Shown here: one piece after another, positions 47,178 through 55,946 of the stretch
Layout: each line of letters starts with the position of its first letter
Numbering within the stretch: the first letter of the stretch is position 1
DNA from: Acidimicrobiaceae bacterium
GTDB lineage: Bacteria; Actinomycetota; Acidimicrobiia; Acidimicrobiales; Ilumatobacteraceae
Assembly: GCA_947447175.1 (NCBI GenBank)
Contig: CANFIM010000003.1
Coordinates: 1-64,000 of the forward strand
DNA length: 64,000 nt
Direction of reading: 5' to 3'
The notes under the pieces: model-generated
Databases searched by the model: none
Told to the model about the DNA's origin: nothing
What the model saw: only the letters and a program-made list of their open reading frames with translations
Translations under genes and position numbers: made by a program

Positions 47178-47378
47178 TTATTTACGGCGTGTCCAGCACG
47201 CATGATGCCAGTGACGTCGCAAATCAGGAGCTTCGCGTGGCACAGCAACAATGTGTCCCATGCCTGCAGGAATCTCTTGTTCGCACCCAGGGCACAAATA
47301 ATTCTTGAGAGCTTCATATGGTTGCACGCGACGAGTGTCAACTTCACCGTGCAGGTCTTTCCATAAATCGCGTGCCAT
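47178..47378 (-). CDS. Small conserved actinobacterial Cys-pair protein
   Basis: 66 aa MARDLWKDLHGEVDTRRVQPYEALKNYLCPGCEQEIPAGMGHIVAVPREAPDLRRHWHHACWTRRK. C-P-x-C pair plus distal His/Cys. Confidence 0.78.
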   Translation of the reverse strand: MARDLWKDLHGEVDTRRVQPYEALKNYLCPGCEQEIPAGMGHIVAVPREAPDLRRHWHHACWTRRK

Positions 47379-47390
47379 GAGAACTAGTAG

Positions 47391-47501
47391 TTATCCGAGA
47401 AAAGCCCAGACAACCAATGCACACGCAACAGCGACAGCGGCAATCACAAACCAAATATCAGATGGTCGAGCTACTCGTTTGCGCGTTGGATTAAAACCCA
47501 T
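47391..47501 (-). CDS. 36-aa single-TM protein (absent from ORF track)
   Basis: Reverse strand ATG at 47501: MGFNPTRKRVARPSDIWFVIAAVAVACALVVWAFLG*. Basic N-terminus followed by one hydrophobic helix. Confidence 0.65.
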   Translation of the reverse strand: MGFNPTRKRVARPSDIWFVIAAVAVACALVVWAFLG

Positions 47502-47563
47502 GCGTTTAGTATCGCCGCACAGACACCACTTTGTGCGAACCAATCATGACTAGCGTGTGACAG

Positions 47564-48226
47564 ATGCGCCGTTTCCTTCTTGTCTGTGGTTGTGCGGCCA
47601 GCGCATTCCTTCTTTCCACGCCATCAATTGCATTGGGTGAAACCACCACAACCACCACTGTGGTAACCACCAGCACAATCCCTGTTCTCACCACCACAAC
47701 GTCAACCACAACCAGTTCGCTACCCAGCGCAGTCACCACGGTTCCAGAAGGGTGCGCATTGCCACCGTCGGCGCAAGCAGTGTTTGTTGGCAAAGTGACC
47801 GCAAAAGATATTTCTACAGCTACTTTTCTTGTTGCACAGGTGCGCTCGGGCACTCTTGATGGCTATGTCGATGCCACCAACTCAGTTGCTGTGAGATATG
47901 GCCGTGATGTGAAGTATCTCAACAAGGGCGATTCATACATCGTTGGTGTTGAACAAGATCAAGTCACGTTGAAGTTGGCATCAACTGTGCGCGACTCCGC
48001 CGAATTGTTCGGTGGGGCAGAAGTTGCAGGTTCAAACACCAAATGTCCGGCATTTGAAGCTGCTGCTCGCACATTGCACATCGATGGCACTGCAATTAAC
48101 TCCGGGTTGTTTGTAAAACTCTTCGAGCAACCATGGCGCATATTGGTGGCGTTTGTAGTGCCGCCCGTGCTGGTGTTCTTTGGGCTCGTGGGTCTTGTGT
48201 GGTTACGACGCGGAACGCGCCGCTAA
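47564..48226 (+). CDS. Secreted/membrane-anchored protein with Thr-rich linker and C-terminal TM helix
   Basis: 220 aa. Signal peptide RRFLLVCGCAASAFLLSTPSIALG, TTTTTVVTTSTIPVLTTTTSTTTSS linker, C-terminal ILVAFVVPPVLVFFGLVGLVWLRRGTRR. Confidence 0.8.
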   Translation: MRRFLLVCGCAASAFLLSTPSIALGETTTTTTVVTTSTIPVLTTTTSTTTSSLPSAVTTVPEGCALPPSAQAVFVGKVTAKDISTATFLVAQVRSGTLDGYVDATNSVAVRYGRDVKYLNKGDSYIVGVEQDQVTLKLASTVRDSAELFGGAEVAGSNTKCPAFEAAARTLHIDGTAINSGLFVKLFEQPWRILVAFVVPPVLVFFGLVGLVWLRRGTRR

Positions 48227-48931
48227 CTAATCAGTAAACGCTGCTGTGGCAAGTGCGCGCAGTTCATCAACTGCATGCTTCAAGCCTTGTGGGTCGCGAT
48301 ACAACGCACTGCCTGCAATCAACACGTTGGCGCCAGCCTTCGCAGCGCCGGCGATGGTGGTGGGCGAGATACCGCCGTCAACTTCCAGCAACACCGAATC
48401 GCCCAAGCCGCGCTCGGTGATCATGGTGCGCACTTGGCGAATCTTTGGCTCCATTGTCTTGATGTAGCTCTGGCCACCGAAGCCGGGGTTCACTGTCATC
48501 ACTAACACCATGTCAACAAGGTCAAGAATGTTTTCAATGGTGGATGCGGGTGTGTGCGGGTTTAACGCAACAGCTGCGGTGGCACCCATGGAGCGAATGT
48601 TCTCCAATGTGCGATGCAAGTGCGTGCATGCCTCTGCGTGCACAATGAGGCGCTGACAGCCAGCTTCGATGTAGCGCTGTGCCATGACATCGGGTGTGAG
48701 CACCATGAGGTGTGCTTCGAAAGGCTTGGTGGTGTACGGACGTACTGCAGCAATCACATCGGGTCCGAAGGTGAGGTTCGGCACGAACTGGCCATCCATC
48801 ACGTCGAACTGAATGATGTCCACGCCGGCCTCATCGAGGGCATGAATTTCTTCACCAAACTTGGAGAAATCTGCGGGCAATACGGAAGGGGCGATGTGGA
48901 TAGGCAAAGTCACGAAACTCACCCTAGTCAA
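48227..48931 (-). CDS. rpe: Ribulose-phosphate 3-epimerase
   Basis: IHIAPSVLPADFSKFGEEIHALDEAGVDIIQFDVMDGQFVPNLTFGPDVI; VNPGFGGQSYIKTMEPKIRQ; LEVDGGISPTT. Confidence 0.97.
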   Translation of the reverse strand: MTRVSFVTLPIHIAPSVLPADFSKFGEEIHALDEAGVDIIQFDVMDGQFVPNLTFGPDVIAAVRPYTTKPFEAHLMVLTPDVMAQRYIEAGCQRLIVHAEACTHLHRTLENIRSMGATAAVALNPHTPASTIENILDLVDMVLVMTVNPGFGGQSYIKTMEPKIRQVRTMITERGLGDSVLLEVDGGISPTTIAGAAKAGANVLIAGSALYRDPQGLKHAVDELRALATAAFTD

Positions 48932-48983
48932 AGAGGTTGCATGGTCACCGAGGGTCTGGTGCTAACCGACCTACGCTGTCACG

Positions 48984-50150
48984 GTGACAACGCCCCATTC
49001 TGTACGTATTGAAAAGCTCGTAGCGGGCGGTGACGGCATTACCCGTTTGGAAGATGGCCGCGTGGTGTTCGTGCCCAATGTGCTTCCTGGTGAGTTAGTG
49101 GAAATCTCTCTTGCCGAAACAAAGAAAGACTTCGCCCGTGGCGAATTGCTCTCCGTTATTGAGCCATCAGAAAAGCGAGTGGTGCCTGCATGTCCACACG
49201 TGGCCGAGGGCTGCGGCGGCTGCGATTGGCAACACATTGAGCGCCGCAACCAAGGTCAAGTGAAATTGTCCATTGTGACTGAGGCATATGCGCGTACTGC
49301 ACGCATGGAAGTGCAACCAGAGATGCGTCGCTTGCACGAAGATGCTCGTCGCACCACAGTGCGGATGGTGTCGAACGCAAAAGGCGAACTTGGTTTCCGT
49401 GCGCACGAATCACACGAAATCATTCCTGTCACCGAATGCATGGTGGCGCATCCGCTCATCAACGAATTCATCAAGCAGCCAGTTCTCGAAGGCGCCGGTG
49501 AAGTCACCATTCGCGTCGGTGCGCGCACCGGCAATATCGGCGTGTGGTGTCACGAAGGAAAGCTTGCCAACGGTTTGCCAGCAGGTTTGAAGACCGGCGA
49601 ACGCGCAACTGTTACTGAGGTTGTAGGCGATCACGAATACAAGGTGAGCATGGGATCGTTCTTCCAGTCGTCACCTGAGGCTGCAGAACTCATCATCAAC
49701 TCCATCACGCGCAAACTCGACAACTTGGGTGTTGAAGGCGGCTACTTAGTTGACGCATACGGTGGCGTTGGGCTATTCAGCCTTGCGTTCTCTCATCGAT
49801 TTGATGAATTGCTTCTCGTGGAATCTTCAGAATCCGCATGCCGTGACGCAGTGCGCAACCTTGCCGACTGTGCCGCAACCATTGAGCAAGAAAACATGGA
49901 TCAATGGGATTCGGTTGAAGCCGATGTTGTGATCGCTGACCCGTCACGTCATGGCCTTGGCAAAATGGGTGCCGGCGCAATTCTTGATACGGGTGCACCC
50001 ACTGTGATCTTGGTGAGTTGTGACCCAGTTGCAGGTGCTCGCGACGCAAAATACCTGTGCGACGCCGGCTACAAACTGGGTGAGGTGGAAGTGCTCGACA
50101 TCTTCCCTGAGACCCACCACGTTGAAGTGGTAGCTGTCTTTACTCGCTGA
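48984..50150 (+). CDS. TRAM-domain class I SAM-dependent RNA methyltransferase (TrmA/RlmD family)
   Basis: RIEKLVAGGDGITRLEDGRVVFVPNVLPGELVEI (TRAM), CPHVAEGCGGCDWQHI, VDAYGGVGLFSLAFS, VSCDPVAGARDAKYL. Confidence 0.92.
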   Translation: MTTPHSVRIEKLVAGGDGITRLEDGRVVFVPNVLPGELVEISLAETKKDFARGELLSVIEPSEKRVVPACPHVAEGCGGCDWQHIERRNQGQVKLSIVTEAYARTARMEVQPEMRRLHEDARRTTVRMVSNAKGELGFRAHESHEIIPVTECMVAHPLINEFIKQPVLEGAGEVTIRVGARTGNIGVWCHEGKLANGLPAGLKTGERATVTEVVGDHEYKVSMGSFFQSSPEAAELIINSITRKLDNLGVEGGYLVDAYGGVGLFSLAFSHRFDELLLVESSESACRDAVRNLADCAATIEQENMDQWDSVEADVVIADPSRHGLGKMGAGAILDTGAPTVILVSCDPVAGARDAKYLCDAGYKLGEVEVLDIFPETHHVEVVAVFTR

Positions 50151-50829
50151 GGTCGGCGCGTTCGATGGGCAAGTCGGTGCCCAACGGCAGCGTGGGGTAC
50201 ACCTCGCCGTTTTCGAAGCTGGCGAATGGCAGGAGAAACATGGTGCTCAGGTGAGTGCGGTTGCGTGCGCCTGAATCTTCTAGCAATCGTGAAATGCGAT
50301 TACGCACTGTCTGCACGGAAAGAAACACGTTTTCCGCGATTTCTTGATTATTGAAGCCATACGAGATGAGCCTCACAATGGTTTCGTCGATGCTGTCGCG
50401 ATAGGGAATGAATGCAGGAACGTTTGTAGTCAGCGGAAAACTCACGGATGCATGACCGTGGCCTTTTTCTGCAGTCAACAATTCCATTGCGTCTGTGCCG
50501 AAGGTGTTTCGAAAATCGGTGAGATCGATGACGCCGTCGTAGAACTGCTCGGAGGCCCACTGCAGAAGTTGGGCACTGGCCGAGGCGGTACAAATAATTC
50601 GTCGTTGAGGAAAGATGTTTTCGTCAGCAAGCTCTGCTTCGGCCCCTTTGTAATCGGCCAATTTGTAATGTCCGATGATCAACGAGAACTCTTTGAACTC
50701 TCGAGCAGCCTGAAGGTATTCCTGCGCCGTGGTGAGGCCAAGAGAACATTCGATTCCAGGTTGAAGACTGACCTCGTTGGCCATCCATGCGCATGGCCTC
50801 TTGAATTGTCCGAAAACGATGACGTTCAC
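50140..50829 (-). CDS. LuxR-family (GerE HTH) regulator with divergent receiver-like N-terminus
   Basis: GTG start VNVIVFGQFKRPCAW. HTH DETIVRLISYGFNNQEIAENVFLSVQTVRNRISRLLEDSGARNRTHLS. Confidence 0.82.
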   Translation of the reverse strand: MNVIVFGQFKRPCAWMANEVSLQPGIECSLGLTTAQEYLQAAREFKEFSLIIGHYKLADYKGAEAELADENIFPQRRIICTASASAQLLQWASEQFYDGVIDLTDFRNTFGTDAMELLTAEKGHGHASVSFPLTTNVPAFIPYRDSIDETIVRLISYGFNNQEIAENVFLSVQTVRNRISRLLEDSGARNRTHLSTMFLLPFASFENGEVYPTLPLGTDLPIERADLSE

Positions 50830-50942
50830 AACTGACCCCCCGGTTTTTAGTTGCTTATGACAACCTAATCTTGCCATGTGTCAAAGAGCATGGGAATAGC
50901 CAAAAGTCCCTCATTGGCTGATGGGGCAAGAGTTTGAGATAA

Positions 50943-50979
50943 ACAAAAAACGACGGCGCATAATGCCCCGTCGTTTTTA
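50943..50979. terminator. Terminator hairpin downstream of tRNA-Lys
   Basis: aaaaaacgacggcgcataatgccccgtcgttttt: acgacgg/ccgtcgt stem with internal gca/tgc pairing, flanked by A and T runs. Confidence 0.75.
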
Positions 50980-50988
50980 TGGTTTTGG

Positions 50989-51061
50989 TGCGCCCTCTGG
51001 GGATCGAACCCAGGACCTGCGGATTAAGAGTCCGTTGCTCTACCGGCTGAGCTAAAGGCGC
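50989..51061 (-). tRNA. tRNA-Lys (anticodon CTT)
   Basis: Reverse complement GCGCCTTTAGCTCAGCCGGTAGAGCAACGGACTCTTAATCCGCAGGTCCTGGGTTCGATCCCCAGAGGGCGCA. Full cloverleaf, anticodon loop CTCTTAA. Confidence 0.96.
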
Positions 51062-51113
51062 GTGGATGTACAGACTAGGCGATTGCGCAGCATGTTCACC
51101 AAAAGATTCGTAT

Positions 51114-51141
51114 TGCCGGCATCGATTTCTCGATGCCGGCA
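51114..51141 (-). terminator. Strong hairpin immediately downstream of tRNA-His (probable terminator without long U-tract)
   Basis: tgccggcatcga-tttc-tcgatgccggca, 12-bp perfect stem with 4-nt loop. Confidence 0.6.
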
Positions 51142-51150
51142 CACGAATGG

Positions 51151-51226
51151 GGTGATCGAGGGGACTTGAACCCCCGACCTCTAGGGCCACAACCTAGCGC
51201 TCTAACCGGGCTGAGCTACGACCACC
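51151..51226 (-). tRNA. tRNA-His (anticodon GTG) with encoded extra 5' G
   Basis: Reverse complement GGTGGTCGTAGCTCAGCCCGGTTAGAGCGCTAGGTTGTGGCCCTAGAGGTCGGGGGTTCAAGTCCCCTCGATCACC. Anticodon loop TTGTGGC. Confidence 0.95.
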
Positions 51227-51322
51227 ATGCGGTGCTTCATTGTGCCACGCATGAAGGGAAGTCCCAACTTCAACAGCGTTTGTTGCATCCTGAATGACGC
51301 ATCAATCGGCGCAGTATGATGT

Positions 51323-52723
51323 GTGAAACCGTTAAGCGGGGTGTTATCCATGTCAGCAACGAATAAAACGTTGCACCACAACCTGGCAGACAGAGCCAGG
51401 GAAATCACGCGGCGTGAGCTGCAAAAATATGCCGAGAGAACCACTGGTTCTCAAAAGGCAACCGCGAGGGCCAAACAGGTGCTCCCTCTCGGAGTCCCAT
51501 CCAGTCTTCAGTATTACGACCCACACCCAGTGGTGGTTCGTCATGCGAATGGCGCACAGATGATCGATGTCGACGGAAATGAATATGTCGATTACAACAT
51601 GGGCTTTGGCGCAGTGTTCGCCGGCCATGTGAATCCCATTGTTCGCGCGGCAGTTGAAAAGCAACTTGATAGCGGCACGTTGTATGTAACGCCAGCAGAA
51701 ATTACTGCTGAAGTTGCAGAGCTACTTGCGCAACGTTTCCAGTTGCCCATGTGGCGCTTCACCAACTCAGGTACCGAAGCAACCATGGATGCCATTCGTG
51801 TGGCACGTGGTGCAACAGGTCGCGACAAGATCGTGAAAGTGGAAGGCGGCTATCACGGTCACCACGATGCAGTGATGGTGTCAATGAAGCCACCTGTTGA
51901 CAAGGCTGGCCCTGCCGATAATCCCATTCCTGTTCCATCAACCGCAGGTGTTGCGAAGTCAGCAATTGCCGACACCATCGTGATTCCATACAACGATGCC
52001 GAAGCACTTGAGCGTGCTCTTGCCGCACACGATGTTGCTGCATTCATTGTTGAACCAGTGATGGAAAACGTGGGCATCTGCATGCCGCAACTTGGTTATC
52101 TCGAAGCAGTGCGTCGCATTACTCGCGAACACGGCACCATGTTGATTTTTGACGAAGTGAAAACAGGCATTACTGCAGGGTGGGGAGGCGCAACCGGGTT
52201 GTTCGGAGTTGTTCCTGACCTTGTGTGTTTGGCCAAAAGCATTGGTGGCGGATTGCCATTAGGTGCATTCGGTGGCACGCACGAATGTATGAATCACATT
52301 TCCAATGGTCGCGTTGTTCATATGGGTACATATAACGGCAACCCATTAGTGATGGCAGCAGCAGTTGCGGTGTTGTCTCAGGTGTGCACACCCGAAGTCA
52401 CAGCGGCAACTGTTGCTCGTAACTCAACGTTGATTGCAGAGTGCGACAGCATCATTGCGCGCGCGTCACTTCCTGCACACACAGTGCAAGTAGGTGCAAA
52501 GGGTTGTATTACCTGGGCCGAAAACCCCATTCGCAACTATCGCGATTACAAAGAAACCGATTTCGATATTGCATTTGCGCAATGGATTCACGGAGTCAAC
52601 CGCGGAATTCTTCTGCCACCAGGGCTTGACGAACAATGGCTAATCTCAGTGATGCACACCGAAGAACAAGCTCTTCGGTACGCCTCAGTATTTGGAGAAT
52701 TCGTTGACGAACTCATCGCATAA
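51323..52723 (+). CDS. Class III aminotransferase, glutamate-1-semialdehyde 2,1-aminomutase-like
   Basis: MWRFTNSGTEATMDAIRVARGATGRDKIVKVEGGYHGHHD; MLIFDEVKTGITAGWGGATGLFGVVPDLVCLAKSIGGGLPLGAFGG (PLP Lys). Confidence 0.88.
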   Translation: MKPLSGVLSMSATNKTLHHNLADRAREITRRELQKYAERTTGSQKATARAKQVLPLGVPSSLQYYDPHPVVVRHANGAQMIDVDGNEYVDYNMGFGAVFAGHVNPIVRAAVEKQLDSGTLYVTPAEITAEVAELLAQRFQLPMWRFTNSGTEATMDAIRVARGATGRDKIVKVEGGYHGHHDAVMVSMKPPVDKAGPADNPIPVPSTAGVAKSAIADTIVIPYNDAEALERALAAHDVAAFIVEPVMENVGICMPQLGYLEAVRRITREHGTMLIFDEVKTGITAGWGGATGLFGVVPDLVCLAKSIGGGLPLGAFGGTHECMNHISNGRVVHMGTYNGNPLVMAAAVAVLSQVCTPEVTAATVARNSTLIAECDSIIARASLPAHTVQVGAKGCITWAENPIRNYRDYKETDFDIAFAQWIHGVNRGILLPPGLDEQWLISVMHTEEQALRYASVFGEFVDELIA

Positions 52724-53150
52724 TCAAAAGCAGCCGTCGCTCATCACAATGTTGGTGCGTGGTCTGTTTCGTCGATGTGCATGGTGCGGAGGTAAAGGTT
52801 CTTTCTTTACGTCGTGGTACGGCAAGGCAGACCAATGTCAAACATGTGGTCTTTCATGGGAACGCGGATACGAAGGTTTTGAACTTGGCGCAGCAACCAT
52901 GGGCGTGTTTCTCACGTTTGGTTCCATCATCGTGTGGATGATCATCTCGGTCTCTGTGGGCATCAACTTGTTGCCGCTTCTTTTGGTGGCCGGCTTCTTG
53001 GCAATCACCGTGCCCACCGTCGGATATCCACTCACGTACACCATCTGGTTCGGGGTGGATCTCACGATTCGTAAGCCCAATGCCGATGATTTTGCCGCCG
53101 CCCAGAAATGGCTCGACGCCGGCAAGCCTTCTGAAACCCCTGGCCAGTAA
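52692..53150 (+). CDS. DUF983 family membrane protein
   Basis: LVRGLFRRCAWCGGKGSFFTSWYGKADQCQTCGLSWERGYEGFELGA, two CxxC pairs then TM helices. Confidence 0.88.
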   Translation: MENSLTNSSHNQKQPSLITMLVRGLFRRCAWCGGKGSFFTSWYGKADQCQTCGLSWERGYEGFELGAATMGVFLTFGSIIVWMIISVSVGINLLPLLLVAGFLAITVPTVGYPLTYTIWFGVDLTIRKPNADDFAAAQKWLDAGKPSETPGQ

Positions 53151-53216
53151 GGGTTTCCCTTCCTTTCCGCCCCTCGGTTCCCATGTCCACATGGGGGTCG
53201 ACCAACAATGCTTGAC

Positions 53217-53230
53217 CGAACAAGTGTTCG
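53217..53230. promoter_or_regulatory. LexA (SOS) box upstream of recA
   Basis: CGAACAAGTGTTCG: perfect match to CGAAC-N4-GTTCG, 101 nt upstream of the recA start. Confidence 0.88.
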
Positions 53231-53330
53231 TAGTTACAGTGTTGTTGTTCGAACACACCCATTGCATACAGTCCCCGATTCCTGAAGCACCCGCTAACGG
53301 AAACCCGGACACCAACCGAAAGGCATCCCA

Positions 53331-54386
53331 ATGTCAACACCAAGCCCAGAACGCGACAAGGCCCTCGATGCGGCCCTCGCCCAAATCGATAAGCAATACG
53401 GCAAAGGCTCCATCATGCGCATGGGCGAAAAGGGCTCCATGGCTATCGAGGCCATCCCAACAGGTGCCCTTCCTCTCGACCTTGCTCTCGGAGTAGGTGG
53501 CTTGCCACGCGGTCGTGTGGTGGAAATCTTCGGACCAGAATCCTCGGGTAAGTCAACCCTTGCTATGCACGTTGTTGCAGAAGCTCAGCGCAACGGCGGC
53601 ATTTGTGCCTACGTTGATGCCGAGCACGCAATGGATCCTGTGTACGCAAAGGCAATCGGCGTCGATATCGACCAGTTGCTCATCTCGCAGCCAGACACCG
53701 GTGAGCAGGCGCTTGAAATCGCCGACATGCTCATTCGCTCAGGTGCCATTGATGTTCTTGTTATCGACTCCGTAGCGGCTCTTACGCCACGCGCCGAAAT
53801 AGAAGGCGACATGGGCGACAGCCACGTAGGTCTTCAGGCTCGCCTCATGAGCCAGGCATTGCGCAAGCTCACTGCCAACCTCAACAAGTCGAACACCATC
53901 TGCATCTTCATCAACCAGCTGCGCGAAAAAATCGGTGTCATGTTCGGTTCACCCGAAACAACACCTGGTGGTCGTGCACTCAAGTTCTATTCATCGGTTC
54001 GCCTCGACATTCGTCGTATTGAAGCCATCAAAGATGGTGCCGAAGTCACTGGTTCACGCACACGCGTGAAGGTGGTGAAGAACAAGGTTGCTCCACCATT
54101 CCGCCAGGCTGAATTCGACATCATGTACGGCAAGGGCATTAGCCGCGAAGGCGCATTGCTCGACCTGGCAGTGGAAATGTCCATTGCCAAGAAGTCCGGC
54201 GCATGGTTCACCTACGAAGGTGAGCAGTTGGGTCAGGGTCGTGAAAATGCAAAGAACTACTTGCATGATCACCCAGAACTCATGGTCGATATGGAACAAA
54301 AGATTCGCGCTCAGGCTGGCCTGAACGGAGAAGAAGAAGTAGCCGAATTCACGGCTGCCGACAACGAGCCCATCGAACTCGACTAG
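53331..54386 (+). CDS. recA: Recombinase RecA
   Basis: [88 protein letters not shown]. Confidence 0.98.
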   Translation: MSTPSPERDKALDAALAQIDKQYGKGSIMRMGEKGSMAIEAIPTGALPLDLALGVGGLPRGRVVEIFGPESSGKSTLAMHVVAEAQRNGGICAYVDAEHAMDPVYAKAIGVDIDQLLISQPDTGEQALEIADMLIRSGAIDVLVIDSVAALTPRAEIEGDMGDSHVGLQARLMSQALRKLTANLNKSNTICIFINQLREKIGVMFGSPETTPGGRALKFYSSVRLDIRRIEAIKDGAEVTGSRTRVKVVKNKVAPPFRQAEFDIMYGKGISREGALLDLAVEMSIAKKSGAWFTYEGEQLGQGRENAKNYLHDHPELMVDMEQKIRAQAGLNGEEEVAEFTAADNEPIELD

Positions 54387-54513
54387 CAACTTCTTCTTTC
54401 TTCTTCTTTACAACTGAGTTGCCACTAGATCGGGGGCCGGATTCCAGAACATGGGGTCCGGTCCTTGTGGTTTCTGGGGTTTCCCCTCGCGGCGTGTCGG
54501 TAGCCTCATTCCT

Positions 54514-55941
54514 GTGAAAGAGGAGAAGGCCAGTTCGTACGTGGTGCGCACCTTTGGGTGCCAGATGAACGAACACGACTCCGAACGCATCGCAGGGCTT
54601 CTGGAGTCCGATGGCATGTTGCGCGCCGAAAGCGACGACGATGCCGATGTGGTGGTGTTGAACACCTGCTGCATTCGTGAGAACGCCGACAACAAGCTCT
54701 ACGGCACCTTGGGTCACCTCAAGACATGGAAAGACGCAAAACCTGGTCGCCAAATTGTGGTCGGTGGCTGCTTGTCGCAAAAAGACAAAGACATTGTGCA
54801 AACTCGAGCACCGTGGGTTGATGTCGTGATGGGAACGCACAACGTGCACCGCACTTCAGATCTCTTGGCACATGCCGCTGAGCACGGACCTATCACAGAG
54901 ATTCTTGAAGAAGCCGTGATGGATGACCACATTTTGTTTCCTAGTGCATTACCTGTACGTCGTGAAACGTCGTACAACGGTTGGGTCACCATTCAAATTG
55001 GTTGCGACAACACGTGTGCGTACTGCATCGTGCCGTCGGTGCGCGGCAAAGAGATCAGTCGCCCATTCGCTGACATTGTGAATGAAGTGCGCACATTGGC
55101 TTCGCAAGGTGTTTCAGAAGTAACCCTTCTGGGTCAAAACGTGAACTCGTATGGTCGTGACTTGTCGCTCGCAGAACGCAATGCTGGTGAAGACACTCGT
55201 ATTCAGCCGAAATTTGCACAACTGTTGCGCGAGGTGGGTGGCGTTGAGGGCATCCGCCGTGTTCGCTACACCAGTCCACACCCCAAAGACATGCGTCTCG
55301 ATGTCTTGGAAGCAATGGCTGAAACTGCCGCCGTGTGTGAACAGTTGCACTACCCATTGCAATCAGGTTCTGATCGTGTGCTCGCTCTCATGCACCGCGG
55401 ATACACCGCAGATCGTTATCTCGAGCGTTTGGCCGACGCACGTCGCCTCATGCCTGATGTTGCAGTCACCAGCGACATCATTGTTGGTTTCCCTGGTGAA
55501 ACCGAGGCCGACTTCGTACGCACCATGGAAGTTGCTGCAGAAGCAGACTTTGACTCAGTGTTCGAATTCATTTTCTCGCCGCGTGAAGGCACTGAAGCCG
55601 CTCGCATGGTGGAGCAGTATTGCGACCCCGCCGAAGTGGGCGACAGGTTTGATCGTTTGCGCGTAGTGGTAGAGCGCAGTGCGTTGCGCAAGCATCGCGA
55701 ACGTATTGGTCGCATTGAAGAAGTTGTTGTGGACGGACCCAGCAAACAAGACCCACGCATCATGTCGGGCCGTACTCGCCAGTTCAAACTGGTGCATTTC
55801 ACTACTCCGAATCCATTGCGTCCCGGCACCTACTGCAATGTTGAAATTGAAGAAGCCGCAGCTCATTACTTAAAGGGCCATCTTGTTGAAGTGGTGGCCG
55901 AGCCCACACACAAGATTCGTATTCCTTTGTTGTCTGTCTGA
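54514..55941 (+). CDS. miaB: tRNA-2-methylthio-N6-dimethylallyladenosine synthase MiaB
   Basis: GTG start. SYVVRTFGCQMNEHDSERIAGLLE; GCDNTCAYCIVPSVRGKEISRP; LLGQNVNSYGRD. Confidence 0.97.
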   Translation: MKEEKASSYVVRTFGCQMNEHDSERIAGLLESDGMLRAESDDDADVVVLNTCCIRENADNKLYGTLGHLKTWKDAKPGRQIVVGGCLSQKDKDIVQTRAPWVDVVMGTHNVHRTSDLLAHAAEHGPITEILEEAVMDDHILFPSALPVRRETSYNGWVTIQIGCDNTCAYCIVPSVRGKEISRPFADIVNEVRTLASQGVSEVTLLGQNVNSYGRDLSLAERNAGEDTRIQPKFAQLLREVGGVEGIRRVRYTSPHPKDMRLDVLEAMAETAAVCEQLHYPLQSGSDRVLALMHRGYTADRYLERLADARRLMPDVAVTSDIIVGFPGETEADFVRTMEVAAEADFDSVFEFIFSPREGTEAARMVEQYCDPAEVGDRFDRLRVVVERSALRKHRERIGRIEEVVVDGPSKQDPRIMSGRTRQFKLVHFTTPNPLRPGTYCNVEIEEAAAHYLKGHLVEVVAEPTHKIRIPLLSV

Positions 55942-55946
55942 CACGT

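Noticed and set aside
53180-53195. cccatgtccacatggg inverted repeat upstream of recA considered as a regulatory site
   Set aside because: Short dyad; the nearby perfect LexA box is a sufficient explanation for recA control and nothing ties this repeat to function.
54388-54411. Polypyrimidine tract (cttcttctttcttcttcttt) after recA
   Set aside because: Could be a weak terminator or slippery tract, but there is no stem-loop or other supporting structure.
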